A stretch of DNA of 64,000 bases from Triticum aestivum. Taxonomy: Eukaryota > Streptophyta > Magnoliopsida > Poales > Poaceae. Position 1 is the first letter of the stretch. Every line of letters starts with the position of its first letter. Where the stretch lies: contig NC_057811.1 of the NCBI RefSeq assembly GCF_018294505.1, forward strand, positions 28,119,132-28,183,131. Reading direction: 5' to 3'. Below, piece by piece: positions 45,285-57,689 of this stretch. The position numbers were made by a program, and so were the translations under genes. Under the pieces are notes generated by a model, which was not told the origin of the DNA, searched no databases, and saw only the letters and a program-made list of their open reading frames with translations.

Positions 45285-46880
45285 TTGAGTAGTTTTGAAT
45301 TTGAGAAATACTTGTGTTAAAGTTTGTGATTCCCATATCATGCACGTATGGTGAACCGTTATGTGATAAAGTCGGAGCATGATTTATTTATTGATTGTCT
45401 TCCTTATGAGTGGCGGTCGGGGATGAGCGATGGTCTTTTCCAACCAATCTATCCCACTAGGAGCATGCGCGTAATACTTTGTTTCGATAACTAATAGATT
45501 TTTGCAACAAGTATATGAGTTCTTTATGACTAATGTTGATTCCATGGATTATACGCACTCTCATCCTTCCACCATTGCTAGCCTCTCTAATACCGCGCAC
45601 TTTTCGCCGGTATCAAAAACCCACCATATACCTTCCTCAAAACAGCCACCATACCTACCTATCATGGCATTTCCATAGCCATTCCGAGATATATTGCCAT
45701 GCAACTTACCACCGTTCCGTTTGCTATGACACGCTCCATCATTGTCATATTGCTTTGCATGATCATGTAGTTGACATTGTATTTGTGGTAAAGCCACCGT
45801 TCATAATTCTTTCATACATGTCACTCTTGATTCATTGCATATCCCGGTATTCCGCCGGAGGCATTCACATAGAGTCATATTGCTGTTCTAAGTATTGAGT
45901 TGTAATTCTTGAGTTGTAAGAAAATAAAAGTGTGATGATCATCATTATTAGAGCATTGTCCCAAGTGAGGAAAGGATGATGGAGACTATGATTCCACCAT
46001 AAGTCTGGATGAGACTCCGGAAGAAATAAAAAAAAAGGAGAAAGGCCATAAAAAAAGAGAAAAGGCCAAAGAAAAAAATGAGAGAAAAAGAGAGAAGGGA
46101 CAATGCTAATATCCTTTTACCACACTTGTGCTTCAAAGTAGCACCATGATCTTCATGATAGAGAGTCTCTTATGTTGTCACTTTCATATACTAGTGGGAA
46201 ATTTTCATTATAGAACTTGGCTTGTGTATTCCAATGATGGGCTTCCTCAAAATGCCCTAGGTCTTCGTGAGCAAGCGAGTTGGACGCACACCCACTTAGT
46301 TTCTTTTTTTGAGCTTTCATATACTTATAGCTCTAGTGCATCCGTTGCATGGCAATCCCTACTCACTCACATTGATATCTATTGATGGGCATCTCCATAG
46401 ACCGTTGATACGCCTAGTTGATGTGAGACTATCTTCTCCCTTTTTGTCTTCTCCACAACCACCATTCTATTCCACATATAGTGCTATGTCCATGGCTCAC
46501 GCTCATGTATTGCGTGAAGATTGAAAAAGTTTGAGAACACCAAAAGTATGAAACAATTGCTTGGCTTGTCATCGGGGTTGTGCGTGACTAAATACTTTGT
46601 GTGATGAAGATAGAGCATAGCCAGACTATATGATTTTGTAGGGATAACTTTCTTTGGCCATGTTATTTTGAGAAGACATAATTGCTTAGTTAGTATGCTT
46701 GAAGTATTATTATTTTTATGTCAATATTAAACTTTTGTCTTGAGTCTTTCGGATTTGAACATTCATACCACAATTAAGAGAATTACATTGAAAATTAGGC
46801 CAAGTAGCATTCCACATCAAAAATTCTGTTTTTATCATTTACCTACTCGAGGACGAGCTGGAATTAAGCTTGAGGATGCT
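45285..46880 (+). other. 3' internal remnant of element X
   Basis: Non-coding and homologous to 42100-43701. It ends with a PPT-like aagcttgaggatgct just before the last LTR. Confidence 0.8.
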
Positions 46881-48449
46881 TGATACGTCTCCAACGTATC
46901 TATACTTTTTTATTATTCCATGCTATATTATATTCTGTTTTGGATGTTTAATGGGCTTTATTATACACTTTTATATTATTTTTTGGGACTAACCTATTAA
47001 CCGGAGGCCCAGCCCAAATTGCTGTTTTTTTGCCTATTTCAGTGTTTCGCAGAAAAAGAATATCAAACGGAGTCCAAATGGAATGAAACCTTCGGGAACG
47101 TGATTTTCGGAACAAACGTGATCCAGAGGACTTGGAGTCTACGTCAAGAAACCAACGAGGAGAGCATGAGGCAGGGGGCGCGCCTACCACCCCAGGCGCG
47201 GCGCCCTCCACCCTAGTGGGGCCCATGTTGCTCCACCAACGTACTTCTTCCTCCTATATATACCTACGTACCCCCAAACCATTAGAGGCATCCACGAAAA
47301 CCAAATTCCACCGCCGCAACCTTCTGTACCCGTGAGATCCCATCTTGGGGCCTTTTCCGGCGTCCTGCGGGAGGGGGCATTGATCACGGAGGGCTTCTAC
47401 ATCAACACCATAGCCTCTCCGATGTGTGTGAGTAGTTTACCTCAGACCTTCGGGTCCATAGTTATTAGCTAGATGGCTTCTTCTCTCTCTTTGGATCTCA
47501 ATACAAAGTTCTCCACGATTCTTGTGGAGATCTATTCGATGTAATCTTCTTTTGCGGTGTGTTTGTCGGGACCGATGAATTGTGGGTTTGAACAAGTTTA
47601 TCTATGAACAATATTTGAATCTTCTCTGAATTCTTTTATGTATGATTGGTTATCTTTGCAAGTCTCTTCGAATTATCAGTTTGGTTTGGCCGACTAGATT
47701 GATCTTTCTTGCAATGGGAGAAGTGCTTAGCTTTGGGTTCAATCTTGCGGTGTCCTTTCCCAGTGACAGCAGGGGCAACAAGGCACGTATTGTATTGTTG
47801 CCATCGAGGATAACAAGATGGGGTTTATATCATATTGCATGAGTTTATCCCTCTATATCATATTACTCTGTTCTTATGAACTTAATACTCTAGATGCATG
47901 CTGGATAGCGGTCGATGTGTGGAGTAATAGTAGTAGATGCAGGCAGGAGTCGGTCTACTTGTCACGGACATGATGCCTATATACATGATCATACCAAGAT
48001 ATTCTCATAACTGTGCTCAATTCTAGGAATTGCTCGACAGTAATTTGTTCACCCACTGTAATACTTATGCTCTTGAGAGAAGCCACTAGTGAAACCTATG
48101 ACCCCCGGGTCTATTGTCCATCATATTAATTCCCGTCAACAAGTTATTTCTGGCGCCGTTTATTTTGATTTCTTTACTTTTAGTCTTTATTATAAAAATA
48201 CCAAAAATATTATCTTATCATATCTAACAGATCTCTCTCTCGTAAGTGACCGTGAAGGGATTGACAACCCCTTTATCACGTTGGTTTCGAGGTTCTTATT
48301 TGTTTTTTGTAGGTGCGTGGGACTCGAGCATAGCATCCTACTGGATTGATACCTTGGTTCTCAAATACTGAGGGAAATACTTACGCTACTTTACTGCATC
48401 ACCCATTCCTCTTCAAGGGAAAAACCAATGCAGTGCTCAAGAGGTAGCA
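46881..48449 (+). repeat. 3' LTR of element X
   Basis: 1569 bp. It has a PBS-like 'tttctggcgccgttt' at about 48149-48163, where the other LTRs read 'tttcttttgccgttt'. Confidence 0.9.
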
Positions 48450-48454
48450 ATCAT

Positions 48455-49760
48455 CGCTTCCTCATAGTTCGTAGGTTCGTCATGGTCAAGTAACATGACC
48501 TCCAAAACAGGATTACCGTACCACTCTGGTACGGATCTAACTCTGTTTGACCTATGAGGTTCGGTAGTAACTTGATCTGAAGTTACATGATCATAATCAT
48601 TAGCTTCCTCACTAATTGGTGTAGGAGTCACAGGAACAGATTTCTGTGATGGACTACTTTCCAATAAGGGAGCAGGTACAGTTACCTCATCAAGTTCTAC
48701 TTTCCTCCCACTCACTTCTTTCGAAAGAAACTTCTTCTCTAGAAAGGATCCATTTTTAGCAACAAAGATTTTTTGCCTTCGGATCTGTGATAGAAGGTGT
48801 ACCCAACATTTTGTTTTGAGTATCCTATGAATACGCACTTCTCCGATTTGGGTTTGAGCTTTATCAGGTTGAAACTTTTTCACATAAGCATTGCAGTCCC
48901 AAACTTTAAGAAATGACAACTTTGGTTTCTTGCCAAACCATAGTACATAAGGCGTCGTCTCAACGGATTTAGATAGTGCCCTATTTAATGTGAATGTAGC
49001 TGTCTCTAATGCATAACCCCAAAACAATAGTGGTAGATCTGTAAGAGACATCATAGATCGCACCATATCTAATAAAGTACGGTTACGATGTTCGGACAAA
49101 CCATTACACTGTGGTGTTCCAGGTGGCGTGAGTAGTGAAACTATTTCACATTGTTTTAACTGAAGGCCAAACTCGTAACTCAAATATTTTACCTCTGCGG
49201 TCATATCGTAGAAATTTTCTTGTTACGATGATTCTCCACTTCACTCTGAAATTCTTTGAACTTTTCAAATGTTTCAGATTTATGTTTCATTAAGTAGATA
49301 TACCCATATCTGCTCAAATCATCTGTGAAGGTCAGAAAATAACGATACCCGCCGCGAGCCTCAACACTCATCGGATCGCATACATCAGTATATATTATTT
49401 CCAATAAGTCAGTTGCTCTCTCCATTGTTCCGGAGAACGGAGTTTTAGTCATCTTTCCCATAAGGCATGGTTCGCAAGCATCAAGTGATTCATAATCAAG
49501 TGATTCCAAAATCCCATCAACATGGAGTTTCTTCATGCGCTTTACACCAATATGACCTAAACGGCAGTGCCACAAATAAGTTGCACTATCACTATTAAAT
49601 TTGCATCTTTTAGCTTCAATATTATGAGTATGTGTATCACTACGATCGAGATCCAACAAACCATTTTCATTGGGTGTATGACCATAGAAGGTTTTATTCA
49701 TGTAAACAGAACAATAATTATTCTCTAACTTAAATGAATAATTGCAATAAACATGATCAA
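48455..49760 (-). pseudogene. Integrase part of copy B Pol
   Basis: Minus strand. HHCC zinc finger LWHCRLGHIGVKRM ... CEPCLMGK; core TDVCDP, FTDDLSRYGYIYLMKHKS; a frameshift near 49204; then PPGTPQCNGLSEHRNRTLLD, LLFWGYALETATFTLNRAL, PYVLWFGKKPKLSFLKVW and the GKE-rich tail EVSGRKVELDEVTVPAPLL. The frame ends at the X insertion, in NYEEAM. Confidence 0.85.
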
Positions 49761-50861
49761 ATCATATTCATGATCAACGCAAACACCAATTAGCACTTAT
49801 TTAGGTTCAACACTAATCCCGAAAGTACAGGGAGTGTGCGATGATGATCATATCAATCTTGGAACTACTTCCAACACACATCGTCACCTCGCCCTTAACT
49901 AGTTTCTGTTCATTCTGCAACTCCCGTTTTGAGTTACTACTCTTAGTAACTGAACCAGTATCAAATACCGAGGGGTTGCTATAAACACTAGTAAAGTACA
50001 CATCAATAACATGTATATCAAATATAGCTTTCTTCACTTTGCCATCCTTCTTATCCACCAAATACTTGGGGCGGTTCCGCTTTCAGTGACCAGTCCCTTT
50101 GTAGTAGAAGCACTTAGTCTCAGGCTTAGGTCCAGACTTGGGCTTCTTCACTTGAGCAGCAATTTGCTTGCCGTTCTTCTTGAAGTTACCCTACTTCCCT
50201 TTGCCCTTTTCTTGAAACTAGTGGTCTTGTCAACCATCAACACTTGATGCTTTTCTTGATTTCTACCTTCGTCGATTTCAGCATCACGAAGAACTTGGGA
50301 ATCGTTTCTTTTATCCCTTGCATATTATATATTATAGTTCATCACGAAGTACTAGTAACTTGGTGATAGTGACTAGAGAATTCTGTCAATCACTATCTTA
50401 TCTGGAAGATTAACTCCTGCTTGATTCAAATTATTGTAGTACTCAGACATTCCGAGCACATGCTCACTAGCTGAGCTATTCTCCTCCATCTTGTAGGCAA
50501 AGTACTTGTCAAAGGTCTCATACCTTTCGACATGGGAATGAGTCTGAAATATTAATTTCAACTCTTGGAACATCTCATATGCTCCGTGGCATTCAAAACG
50601 TCTTTGAAACCCCGATTCTAAGCCGTAACGCATGGTGCACTAAACTATGAAGTAGTCATAATATCGAGCTTGCCAAATGTTCATAACGTCTGCATCTGCT
50701 CCTGCAATCGGTCTGTCACCTAGCGGTGCGTCAAGGACATAATTCTTCTGTGCAGCAATGAGGATAATCCTCAGATCACGGATCCAATCCGCATCATTGC
50801 TACTAACATTTTTCAACTTAGTTTTCTCTAGGAACACATATAAAACATAGGGAAGCAACAA
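49761..50861 (-). pseudogene. Gag of copy B (decayed)
   Basis: Minus-strand pieces MLLPYVLYVFLEKTKLKNVS, NDADWIRDLRIILIAAQKNY, RYGLESGFQRRFECHGAYEM and ENSSASEHVLGMSEYYNNLN follow Angela Gag. The zinc knuckle (about 50112-50071) is broken: the second Cys is Tyr, Trp is a stop, and the last Cys is Arg. A non-functional Gag here contrasts with the intact knuckle in copy A. Confidence 0.8.
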
Positions 50862-52101
50862 CGCGAGCTATTGATCGACAACATATATATGTTAATACTA
50901 CCAGGACTAAGTTCATGATAAATTAAAGTTCAATTAATCATATTACTTAAGAACTCCCACTTAGATAGACATCCCTCTAATCATCTAAGTGATCACGTGA
51001 TCCAAATCAACTAAACCATGTCCGATCATCACGTGAGATGGAGTAGTTTTCAATGGTGAACATCACTATGTTGATCATATCTACTATATGATTCACGCTC
51101 GACCTTTCGGTCTCCAGTGTTCCGAGGCCATGTCTACATATGATAGGCTCGTCAAGTTTAACCCGAGTATTCCGCGCGTGCAAAACTGGCTTGCACCCGT
51201 TGTATGTGAACGTAGAGCTTATCACACCCGATCATCACGTGGTGTCTCGGCACGACGAACTGTCGCAACGGTGCATACTCAGGGAGAACACTTGTACCTT
51301 GAAATTTAGTGAGAGATCATCTTATAATGCTACCGTCGATCTAAGCAAAATAAGATGCATAAAGGATAAACATCACTTGCAATCAATATAAGTGATATGA
51401 TATGGCCATCATCATCTTGTGCCTTTGATCTCTATCTCCAAAGCACCGTCATGATCACCATCGTCATCGGTGCGACACCTTGATCTCCATCGTAGCATCG
51501 TTGTTGTCTCGCCAACTATTGCTTCTACGACTATCGCTACCGCTTAGTGATAAAGTAAAGCAATTACAGGGCGATTGCATTGCATACAATAAAGCGACAA
51601 CCATATGGCTCCTGCCAGTTGCCGATAACTTGGTTACAAAACATGATCATCTCATACAATAAAATTTAGCATCATGTCTTGACCATATCACATCACAGCA
51701 TGCCCTGCAAAAACAAGTTAGACGTCTTCTACTTTGTTGTTGCAAGTTTTACGTGGCTGCTACGGGCTGAGCAAGAACCGTTCTTACCTACACATCAAAA
51801 CTACAATGATAGTTCGTCAAGTTAGTGTTGTTTTAACCTTCTCAAGGACCGGGCATAGTCACACTCAGTTCAACTAAAGTTGGAGAAACTGACACCCGCC
51901 AGCCACCTGTGTGCGAAGCACGTCGGCAGAACCAGTCGCGCGTAAGCGTACGCGTAGTGTCGGTCCGGGCCGCTTCATCCAACAATACCGCCGAACCAAA
52001 GTATGACATGTTGGTAAGCAGTATGACTTGTATCGCCCACAACTCACTTGTGTTCTACTCGTGCATATAACATCTACGCATAAACCTGGCTCGGATGCCA
52101 C
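50862..52101 (-). other. Untranslated leader and PBS of copy B
   Basis: It is conserved with 21257-22559 of copy A. The PBS adjoins the LTR at about 52100-52087 on the minus strand. Confidence 0.7.
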
Positions 52102-53808
52102 TGTTGGGGAACGTAGTAATTTCAAAATTTTCCTACGCACACGCAAGATCATGGTGATGCATAGAAACAAGAGGGGAGAGTGTTGTCCACGTACCCTCGT
52201 AGACCGAAAGCGGAAGCGTTATGACAACGCGTTTGATGTAGTCGTACGTCTTCACGATCCGACCGATCCAAGTACCGAACGCACGGCACCTCCGAGTTCA
52301 GCACACGTTCAGCTCGATGACGTCCCACGAACTCCGATCCAGCAGAGCTTTGCGGGAGAGTTCCGTCAGCACGACGGCGTGATGACGGTGTTGATGATGC
52401 TACCGACGCAGGGCTTCGCCTAAGCACCGCTACGATATTACCGAGGTGGAATATGGTGGAGGGGGGCACCGCACACGGCTAAGAGATCAACGATCAATTG
52501 TTGTGTCTAGAGGTGCCCCCCTGCCCCCGTATATAAAGGAGCAAGGGGGGAGGCCGGCGGCCCTTGGGGCGCGCCAAGGAGGGGGGAGTCCTCCTCCTAG
52601 TAGGAGTAGGACTCCCCTTTCCTAGTCCAACTAGGAAGAGGGCGGGGGAAGGAAAGAGAGGGAGAGGGAGAGGGAGAGGGAAAGAGGGGCCGCGCCCCTT
52701 CCCCTAGTCCAATTCGGACTCCTCATGGGAGGGGGCGCGCCACCTCATCGGCTGCTGCCCTCTCTCTCCCCTCAAGCCTACTAAGGCCCAATACTTCCCC
52801 GGGGGGTTCCGGTAACCCCTCCGGCACTCCGGTTTTCTCCGAAACTACCCGGAACACTTCCGATGCCCGAATATAGTCGTCCAGTATATCGATCTTTACG
52901 TCTCGACCATTTCGAGACTCCTCGTCATGTCCGTGATCATATCCGGGACTCCGAACTATCTTCGGTACATAAAAACACAAAAACTCATAATACCAATCGT
53001 CATCGAACTTTAAGCGTGCGGACCCTACGGGTACCGAGACACGTCTCCGGTCAATAACCAATAGCGGAACCTGGATGCTCATATTGGCTCCTACATATTG
53101 TACGAAGATCTTTATCGGTCAAACCGCATAACAGCATACGTTGTTCCCTTTGTCATCGGTATGTTACTTACCCGATCGTCGGTATCTCAATACCTAGCTC
53201 AATCTCGTTACCTCCAAGTCTCTTTACTCGTTATGTAATGCATCATCCCGTAACTAACTCATTAGTCACATTGCTTGCAAGGCTTATTGTGATGTGCATT
53301 ACTGAGAGGACCCAGAGATACCTCTCCGACAATCGGAGTGACAAATCCTAATCTCGAAATACGCCAACTCAACAAGTACCATCGGAGACACCTGTAGAGC
53401 ACCTTTATAATCACCGACGCTTGGTAGCACACAAACTGTTCCTCCGGTAATCGGGAGTTGCATAATCTCATAGTCATAGGAACATGTATAAGTCATGAAG
53501 AAAGCAATAGTAGTAAACTAAACGATCAAGTGCTAAGCTAACGGAATGGGTCAAGTCAATCACATCATTCGCCTAATTATGTGATCCCGTTAATCAAATG
53601 ACAACTCGTGTCTATGGCTAGGAAACTCAACCATCTTTGATCAACGAGCTAGTCAAGTAGAGGCATACTAGTGACACTGTTTGTCGATGTATTCACACAT
53701 GTACTAAGTTTCCAGTTAATACAATTCTAGCATGAATAATAAACATTTATCATGAAATAAGGAAATAAATAATAACTTTATTATTGCCTCTAGGGCATAT
53801 TTCCTTCA
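52102..53808 (-). repeat. 5' LTR of copy B
   Basis: 1707 bp. It is shorter than its partner because of small deletions, for example around 53035-53040 and 53415. Confidence 0.95.
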
Positions 53809-53840
53809 GTCCTACCATCCTATGAAATCTGGTGTTCAAG

Positions 53841-55244
53841 CACTAGTAGAAAAAGGGCCTTTAGTCTAAAGCCTCCTCCTTTAGTCCCGGTTCTTACACG
53901 AACCGGGACTAAAGGCCCTCCACGTGGCCGCTGCCTGGAGGTCCACCTTGTACTAAAGGAAATTTCATGATTTTTTTTTTGAATTTTCTTTTGATTTTCA
54001 AATTTCTGAATTATTTTAACCTCTAATCTCTAATCACCCTCATCACTGCTCAATTTAACCTCTAATCTCTAATCACCCCTCATCATTCCAAATCATCTAA
54101 CTTTTCGGACGGTCACCCATCCTCTCACTACTCCAGCCTGAGCACGCTTAACTTCCGGGTTCTATTCTCCCTCGTTTTCAAGTCTGCACTTGTTGTTTTC
54201 CACACAATAGTAAGATGTCAATCCTATTAACCCTCAGGAATATAACTTGAGCATGAAGTCACACATTTCACTGTTTGAGTTTGAAACTATTGTTCTAAAA
54301 AACAATAATTATTTAGTAACACTAATATTTCCTCAATAAGTAGTTTGACCATAGTTTGACCACAGTTTGACCAGATTTGACCAAAATTCAAAAAAACTGA
54401 AATAATTATTTAGTAACACTAATATTTCGTGAATAATTAGTTTGACCATTGTTTGACCACAGTTTGACCAGATTTGACCAAAATTCAAAAAAACTGAAAT
54501 AATTATTTAGTAACACTAATACTTCTTGAATAAGTAGTTTGACCATAGTTTGACCAGATTTAACAAAAATTCAAAAAAAACAGAAATTTGAGCATAACTT
54601 TTTTTCCTTTTAGAATTTGAGGATTCTAAAAATTTGCAAACAGGCCGTAGGCGGTCAAAATCGGATGCGGATTTTCGTGCTGAACATTTTGATATATTAT
54701 ACTTTTTTCTGACATCGTATGCAAAAGTTATAGCCGTTTTATATTTTCCCTACAATTTTTGCAAAACATGTCCAAATTTAAGTTTTTTAAATTTTCCTAA
54801 CTAGTACTTGTAGTAACATGACTACATCTGGAAGGATTTTAAGTTTTGAAGTTTTTATCATTTTCTTCTGCTTTTTACAAAACTGAAAAGGCGATCCACA
54901 GGGGGGGTAGAGTTTGAAAATGGGACCTTTAGTACCGGTTCGTGCCATGAACCGGTACTAATGCCTCAAACCCCATTAGTACCGGTTGGTGGCTCGAACC
55001 GGGACTAAAGGTCTAACCTTTAGTACCGGTTGGTGCCACAAACCGGGACTAAAGGGTGCGATGCCCATTAGTCCCGGTTCCTAGCTCCAACCAGGACTAA
55101 AGGTCCCATTTGAACCGGGACTAATGCCTGTACGGTGCCCTAGCCGCTCGAACCGGGACTAATGCTCACATTAGTCCCGGTTCGTAATGCAACCGGGATT
55201 AATGCTCTTTTCTGGCCGAACCAAAGCGCTGTTTTCTACTAGTG
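53841..55244. mobile_element. Non-autonomous CACTA element
   Basis: It begins CACTAGTAGAAAA and ends TTTTCTACTAGTG, inverted repeats of the CACTA superfamily. A 3-bp target duplication AAG lies at 53838-53840 and 55245-55247. The second duplication unit (56950-56965) has the uninterrupted site. The subterminal regions, mainly on the right (54925-55210), hold a dozen copies of 'ttagtcccggtt' or 'ttagtaccggtt' in both orientations, as expected of transposase-binding motifs. There is no transposase. Confidence 0.92.
54304..54590. repeat. 97-bp tandem repeat inside the CACTA element, 3 copies
   Basis: Copies start at 54304, 54401 and 54498 with 'aataattatttagtaacact' and continue with two or three 'agtttgacca' phrases. 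The last copy is shorter. Confidence 0.85.
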
Positions 55245-55247
55245 AAG

Positions 55248-55925
55248 CACATGTCCAGGATGTGAAATCTGAAGCATGAATCTGATGTTCAAGCTAGCAC
55301 TGATGTGTGCTCACTGAAACTATGTTAGTTTTAAAACTGCTTGTTGCTGCATTTGATAAACTGAATCTAACATTGTATCAAATGGACTGGAGATTTGCTT
55401 GTTACTGGATTTGATAAACTGAATCTAACATTGTATTAAATGGACTGAAGATTTGCTCGTTGCTGCAAATCTGAATGTAGTTTTGACATTGTTCAGTACT
55501 GAAATTTGAATGTGTAACTGATACAAAGCTAGCATTGATGCATGTTCAAGATAGTTTGCACATGGACACTGAAGTCGTATATAGCGTGCTCATCAGGACA
55601 CAAAGCTAACCGTACGCACTAATGAAAGCAGCTAAACTGATGCAGACGCCTGTGCGCAGCGGGCAGTCAAAACATGCGGACGCGGACACTGCTAACTGCA
55701 GTATTAGAAGGAGAGGCGTTGAGGACCGCAGTGGGGCAGGAGGATGAGATTGTGTTTTTTTCTTTGAGAAACAGGGGATGAGATTGTGTAGGTTTCGATG
55801 TGGGAACGAGGGAAATACAAACGATAATACTACATTCACGGGCAAGTTCCAACGGACTTTCACGGGGTGGAGAATGTGTCTTAACCTAATTGCCCCCCCT
55901 CCCCCCGCCAAGTAATCTTTCTGCC
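55248..55925. other. Rest of duplication unit 1; no gene
   Basis: It is homologous to 56960-57545. It holds a repeated phrase 'tttgataaactgaatcta' (twice). The gene-like content is limited to short frames with no recognisable product. Unit 1 ends at about 55875 ('ggggtggagaat'). Confidence 0.6.
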
Positions 55926-56935
55926 CTGCAACATCTGGTAGCGGGCGGATTGCAAGATCATTCTTGCGTCGGCATCCAAAGAGTCCACATTCAAGGTCAA
56001 CATCTTGGCATCTTCCTGGCGGCAATATTCACCTTCTCTTTCTCGAGCGCGGTCTTCCTATTTGCGATCATGGTCCTTCTCTCTTCGAGCTTGAGCTTCT
56101 TGTCCATCGTCTCTATTAACAATTTGAACCTCTCCAACTTTTTATCCTCTTTTATGTCCAAGCGCTCCACGCATGCCTCCTCCTTCTTCGCCAAGATGTC
56201 CTCGAACCTCTCTGTCAGCTTGGCCGCCGCACCTTCTCACTTCGCCCTCTCCTCCTCCCACTTATTCCTCCGTAAATTTCTTTCAACCTTCTTCAACGGT
56301 TCTTGGGTTGGGTCGGTAGGGTCACCTGTTTCTTCCTCGTTGGCTTGGACGGCAGTCTTGGCTATGAAAAGGTTCCACTACTTCAACCAACAATGCATGA
56401 CGGTGAAGGACTTCTTCTCCCCCTTCTTGTACACCAAACAACCACGAGTAGGCTACAAAGTGAAACATTGTCGACAAGTGAGCAAGAAAACAATGCATGT
56501 CCGGCTAGTGATCAACAAAACTAATAAGCATATCCAGCTAGTGAGCAACAAAACAATGCATGTCCAGCTAGTGATCAACTTACTTGCTCGGTGATTTATG
56601 CACCGCTAGGCCACCGTGCGATGAGATGCTTCAAGTGCCCGCAATACTTGGACACGGCCTCTTGGATGGTGTACCATCGATGGTTGATAGACTTGCATTC
56701 ACGGTTGCGGATGATCGCGTTGGAGCAGGGCACGAAATGCTTGTGTTCATAGAACCATATGTGAATGTTTCGCCAAAAGGTTCTGCCCTTTTGCTTTGTG
56801 CCATGGATAAGATCGAGGCTAGTGGCCAACCATGCATCACACAACAGCTCGTCCTCCCGGATGTTGAAGTTTTCTCCCCTACCCTTCTTCTTGGATCACC
56901 GACTGTATCATCCGGATCATCGTCCTAGCGTCCTA
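55926..56935 (-). pseudogene. MYB/SANT-like gene fragment, duplication unit 2
   Basis: It has the same layout as unit 1. GRGENFNIREDELLCDAWLA, TSLDLIHGTKQKGRTFWRNI, CKSINHRWYTIQEAVSKYCG and HLKHLIARWPSG are in one frame here (56885-56590), so the SANT-like part is better preserved. The distal part has KSFTVMHCWLKW and the coiled coil KLTERFEDILAKKEEACVER, RKTALEKEKV. A one-base shift near 56890 separates an upstream DDPDDTVGDP from GRGENFNI, and stops interrupt the second half, so it too is a pseudogene. Family functions in plants are poorly defined; relatives partner Harbinger transposases. Confidence 0.65.
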
Positions 56936-57689
56936 TGAAATCTGGTGTTCAAGCAGATGTTCAGGATGTGAAATCTGAAACCTGAATCTGATGTTCAAGG
57001 TAGCACTGATGTGTGCTCACTGAAAATATGTTAGTTTTAAAACTGCTTGTTGCTGCATTTGATAAACTGAATCTAACATTGTATCAAATGGACCGGAGAT
57101 TTGCTTGTTACTGGATTTGATAAACTGAATCTATAATCTGAATGTAGTTTTGACATTGTTCAGGACTGAAATCTGAATGTGAAACTGATACAAAGCTAGC
57201 ATTAATGCATGTTCAAGCTAGTTTGCACATGGACTCTGAAATCGTATATAGCGTGCTCACCGAGACACAAAGCTGACCGTACGCACTAATGAAAGCAGCT
57301 AAACTGATGCAGACGCCTGTGCACAGCGGGCAGTCAAACACATGCGGACGCGGACACTGCTAACTGCGGGGTTAGAAGGAGAGGCATTGAGGACCGCAGT
57401 GGGGCATGAGGATGAGATTGTGTTTTTTTTTTTTGAGAAACAGGGGATGAGATTGTGTAGGTTTCGCTGTGGGAACGAGCGAAAATATTAATGATAATAC
57501 TACATTCACGGGCAAGTTTCAACTGACTTTCACGGGGTGGAGAATCTAATTAACTAAATCACAGTCATTAATCCTCAATTAGCCCGTAAAGCCCCCATAA
57601 AGTCCCCCTTGTGTAGCAGTACTCAAATATAAATGATAAGGACGGGCCGGGAGGATGGCCGTTAACTAGCTTTTTTAGCGGTAAACCAC
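56936..57689. other. Rest of duplication unit 2 and flank; no gene
   Basis: It matches 53814-53840 plus 55248-55875 with both insertion sites empty. The unit ends at 57545. Beyond it is single-copy A/T-rich sequence. Confidence 0.6.

Larger units (their letters stand above)
37253..48449 (+). mobile_element. Element X: Gypsy-like LTR retrotransposon inserted in copy B
   Basis: It is bounded by TGATACGTCTCC (37253) and GAGGTAGCA (48449), with target duplication ATCAT at 37248-37252 and 48450-48454. The host Pol sequence reads straight through once one duplication is removed. Its own parts are a truncated first LTR (37253 to ~38353), a 3' internal remnant (45285-46880) and a complete last LTR (46881-48449). 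The first and last LTRs share diagnostic variants (for example 'ggatgtttaatggg' and 'cagtgtttcgc'). The remainder belongs to inner element Y. The PBS, gag and 5' internal part of X are lost. Confidence 0.9.
34069..53808 (-). mobile_element. Copy B: Angela/BARE1-type Copia element, split by nested Gypsy-like elements
   Basis: LTRs at 34069-35806 (3' LTR) and 52102-53808 (5' LTR) flank a minus-strand interior. The target duplication is GTCCT (34064-34068 and 53809-53813). The PBS lies beside the right LTR (tggcatccgagcca on the minus strand) and the polypurine tract beside the left one. The interior is interrupted between 37252 and 48450 by elements X and Y. Without them the element is ~8.5 kb, like copy A. 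Gag and Pol carry stops, the zinc knuckle is broken, and the RT box and RNase H show the same defects as copy A. Confidence 0.95.

Noticed and set aside
37253..48449. A single full-length LTR element with three LTRs
   Set aside because: Diagnostic variants pair the first LTR with the last and the second with the third, which fits one element nested in another followed by a deletion.
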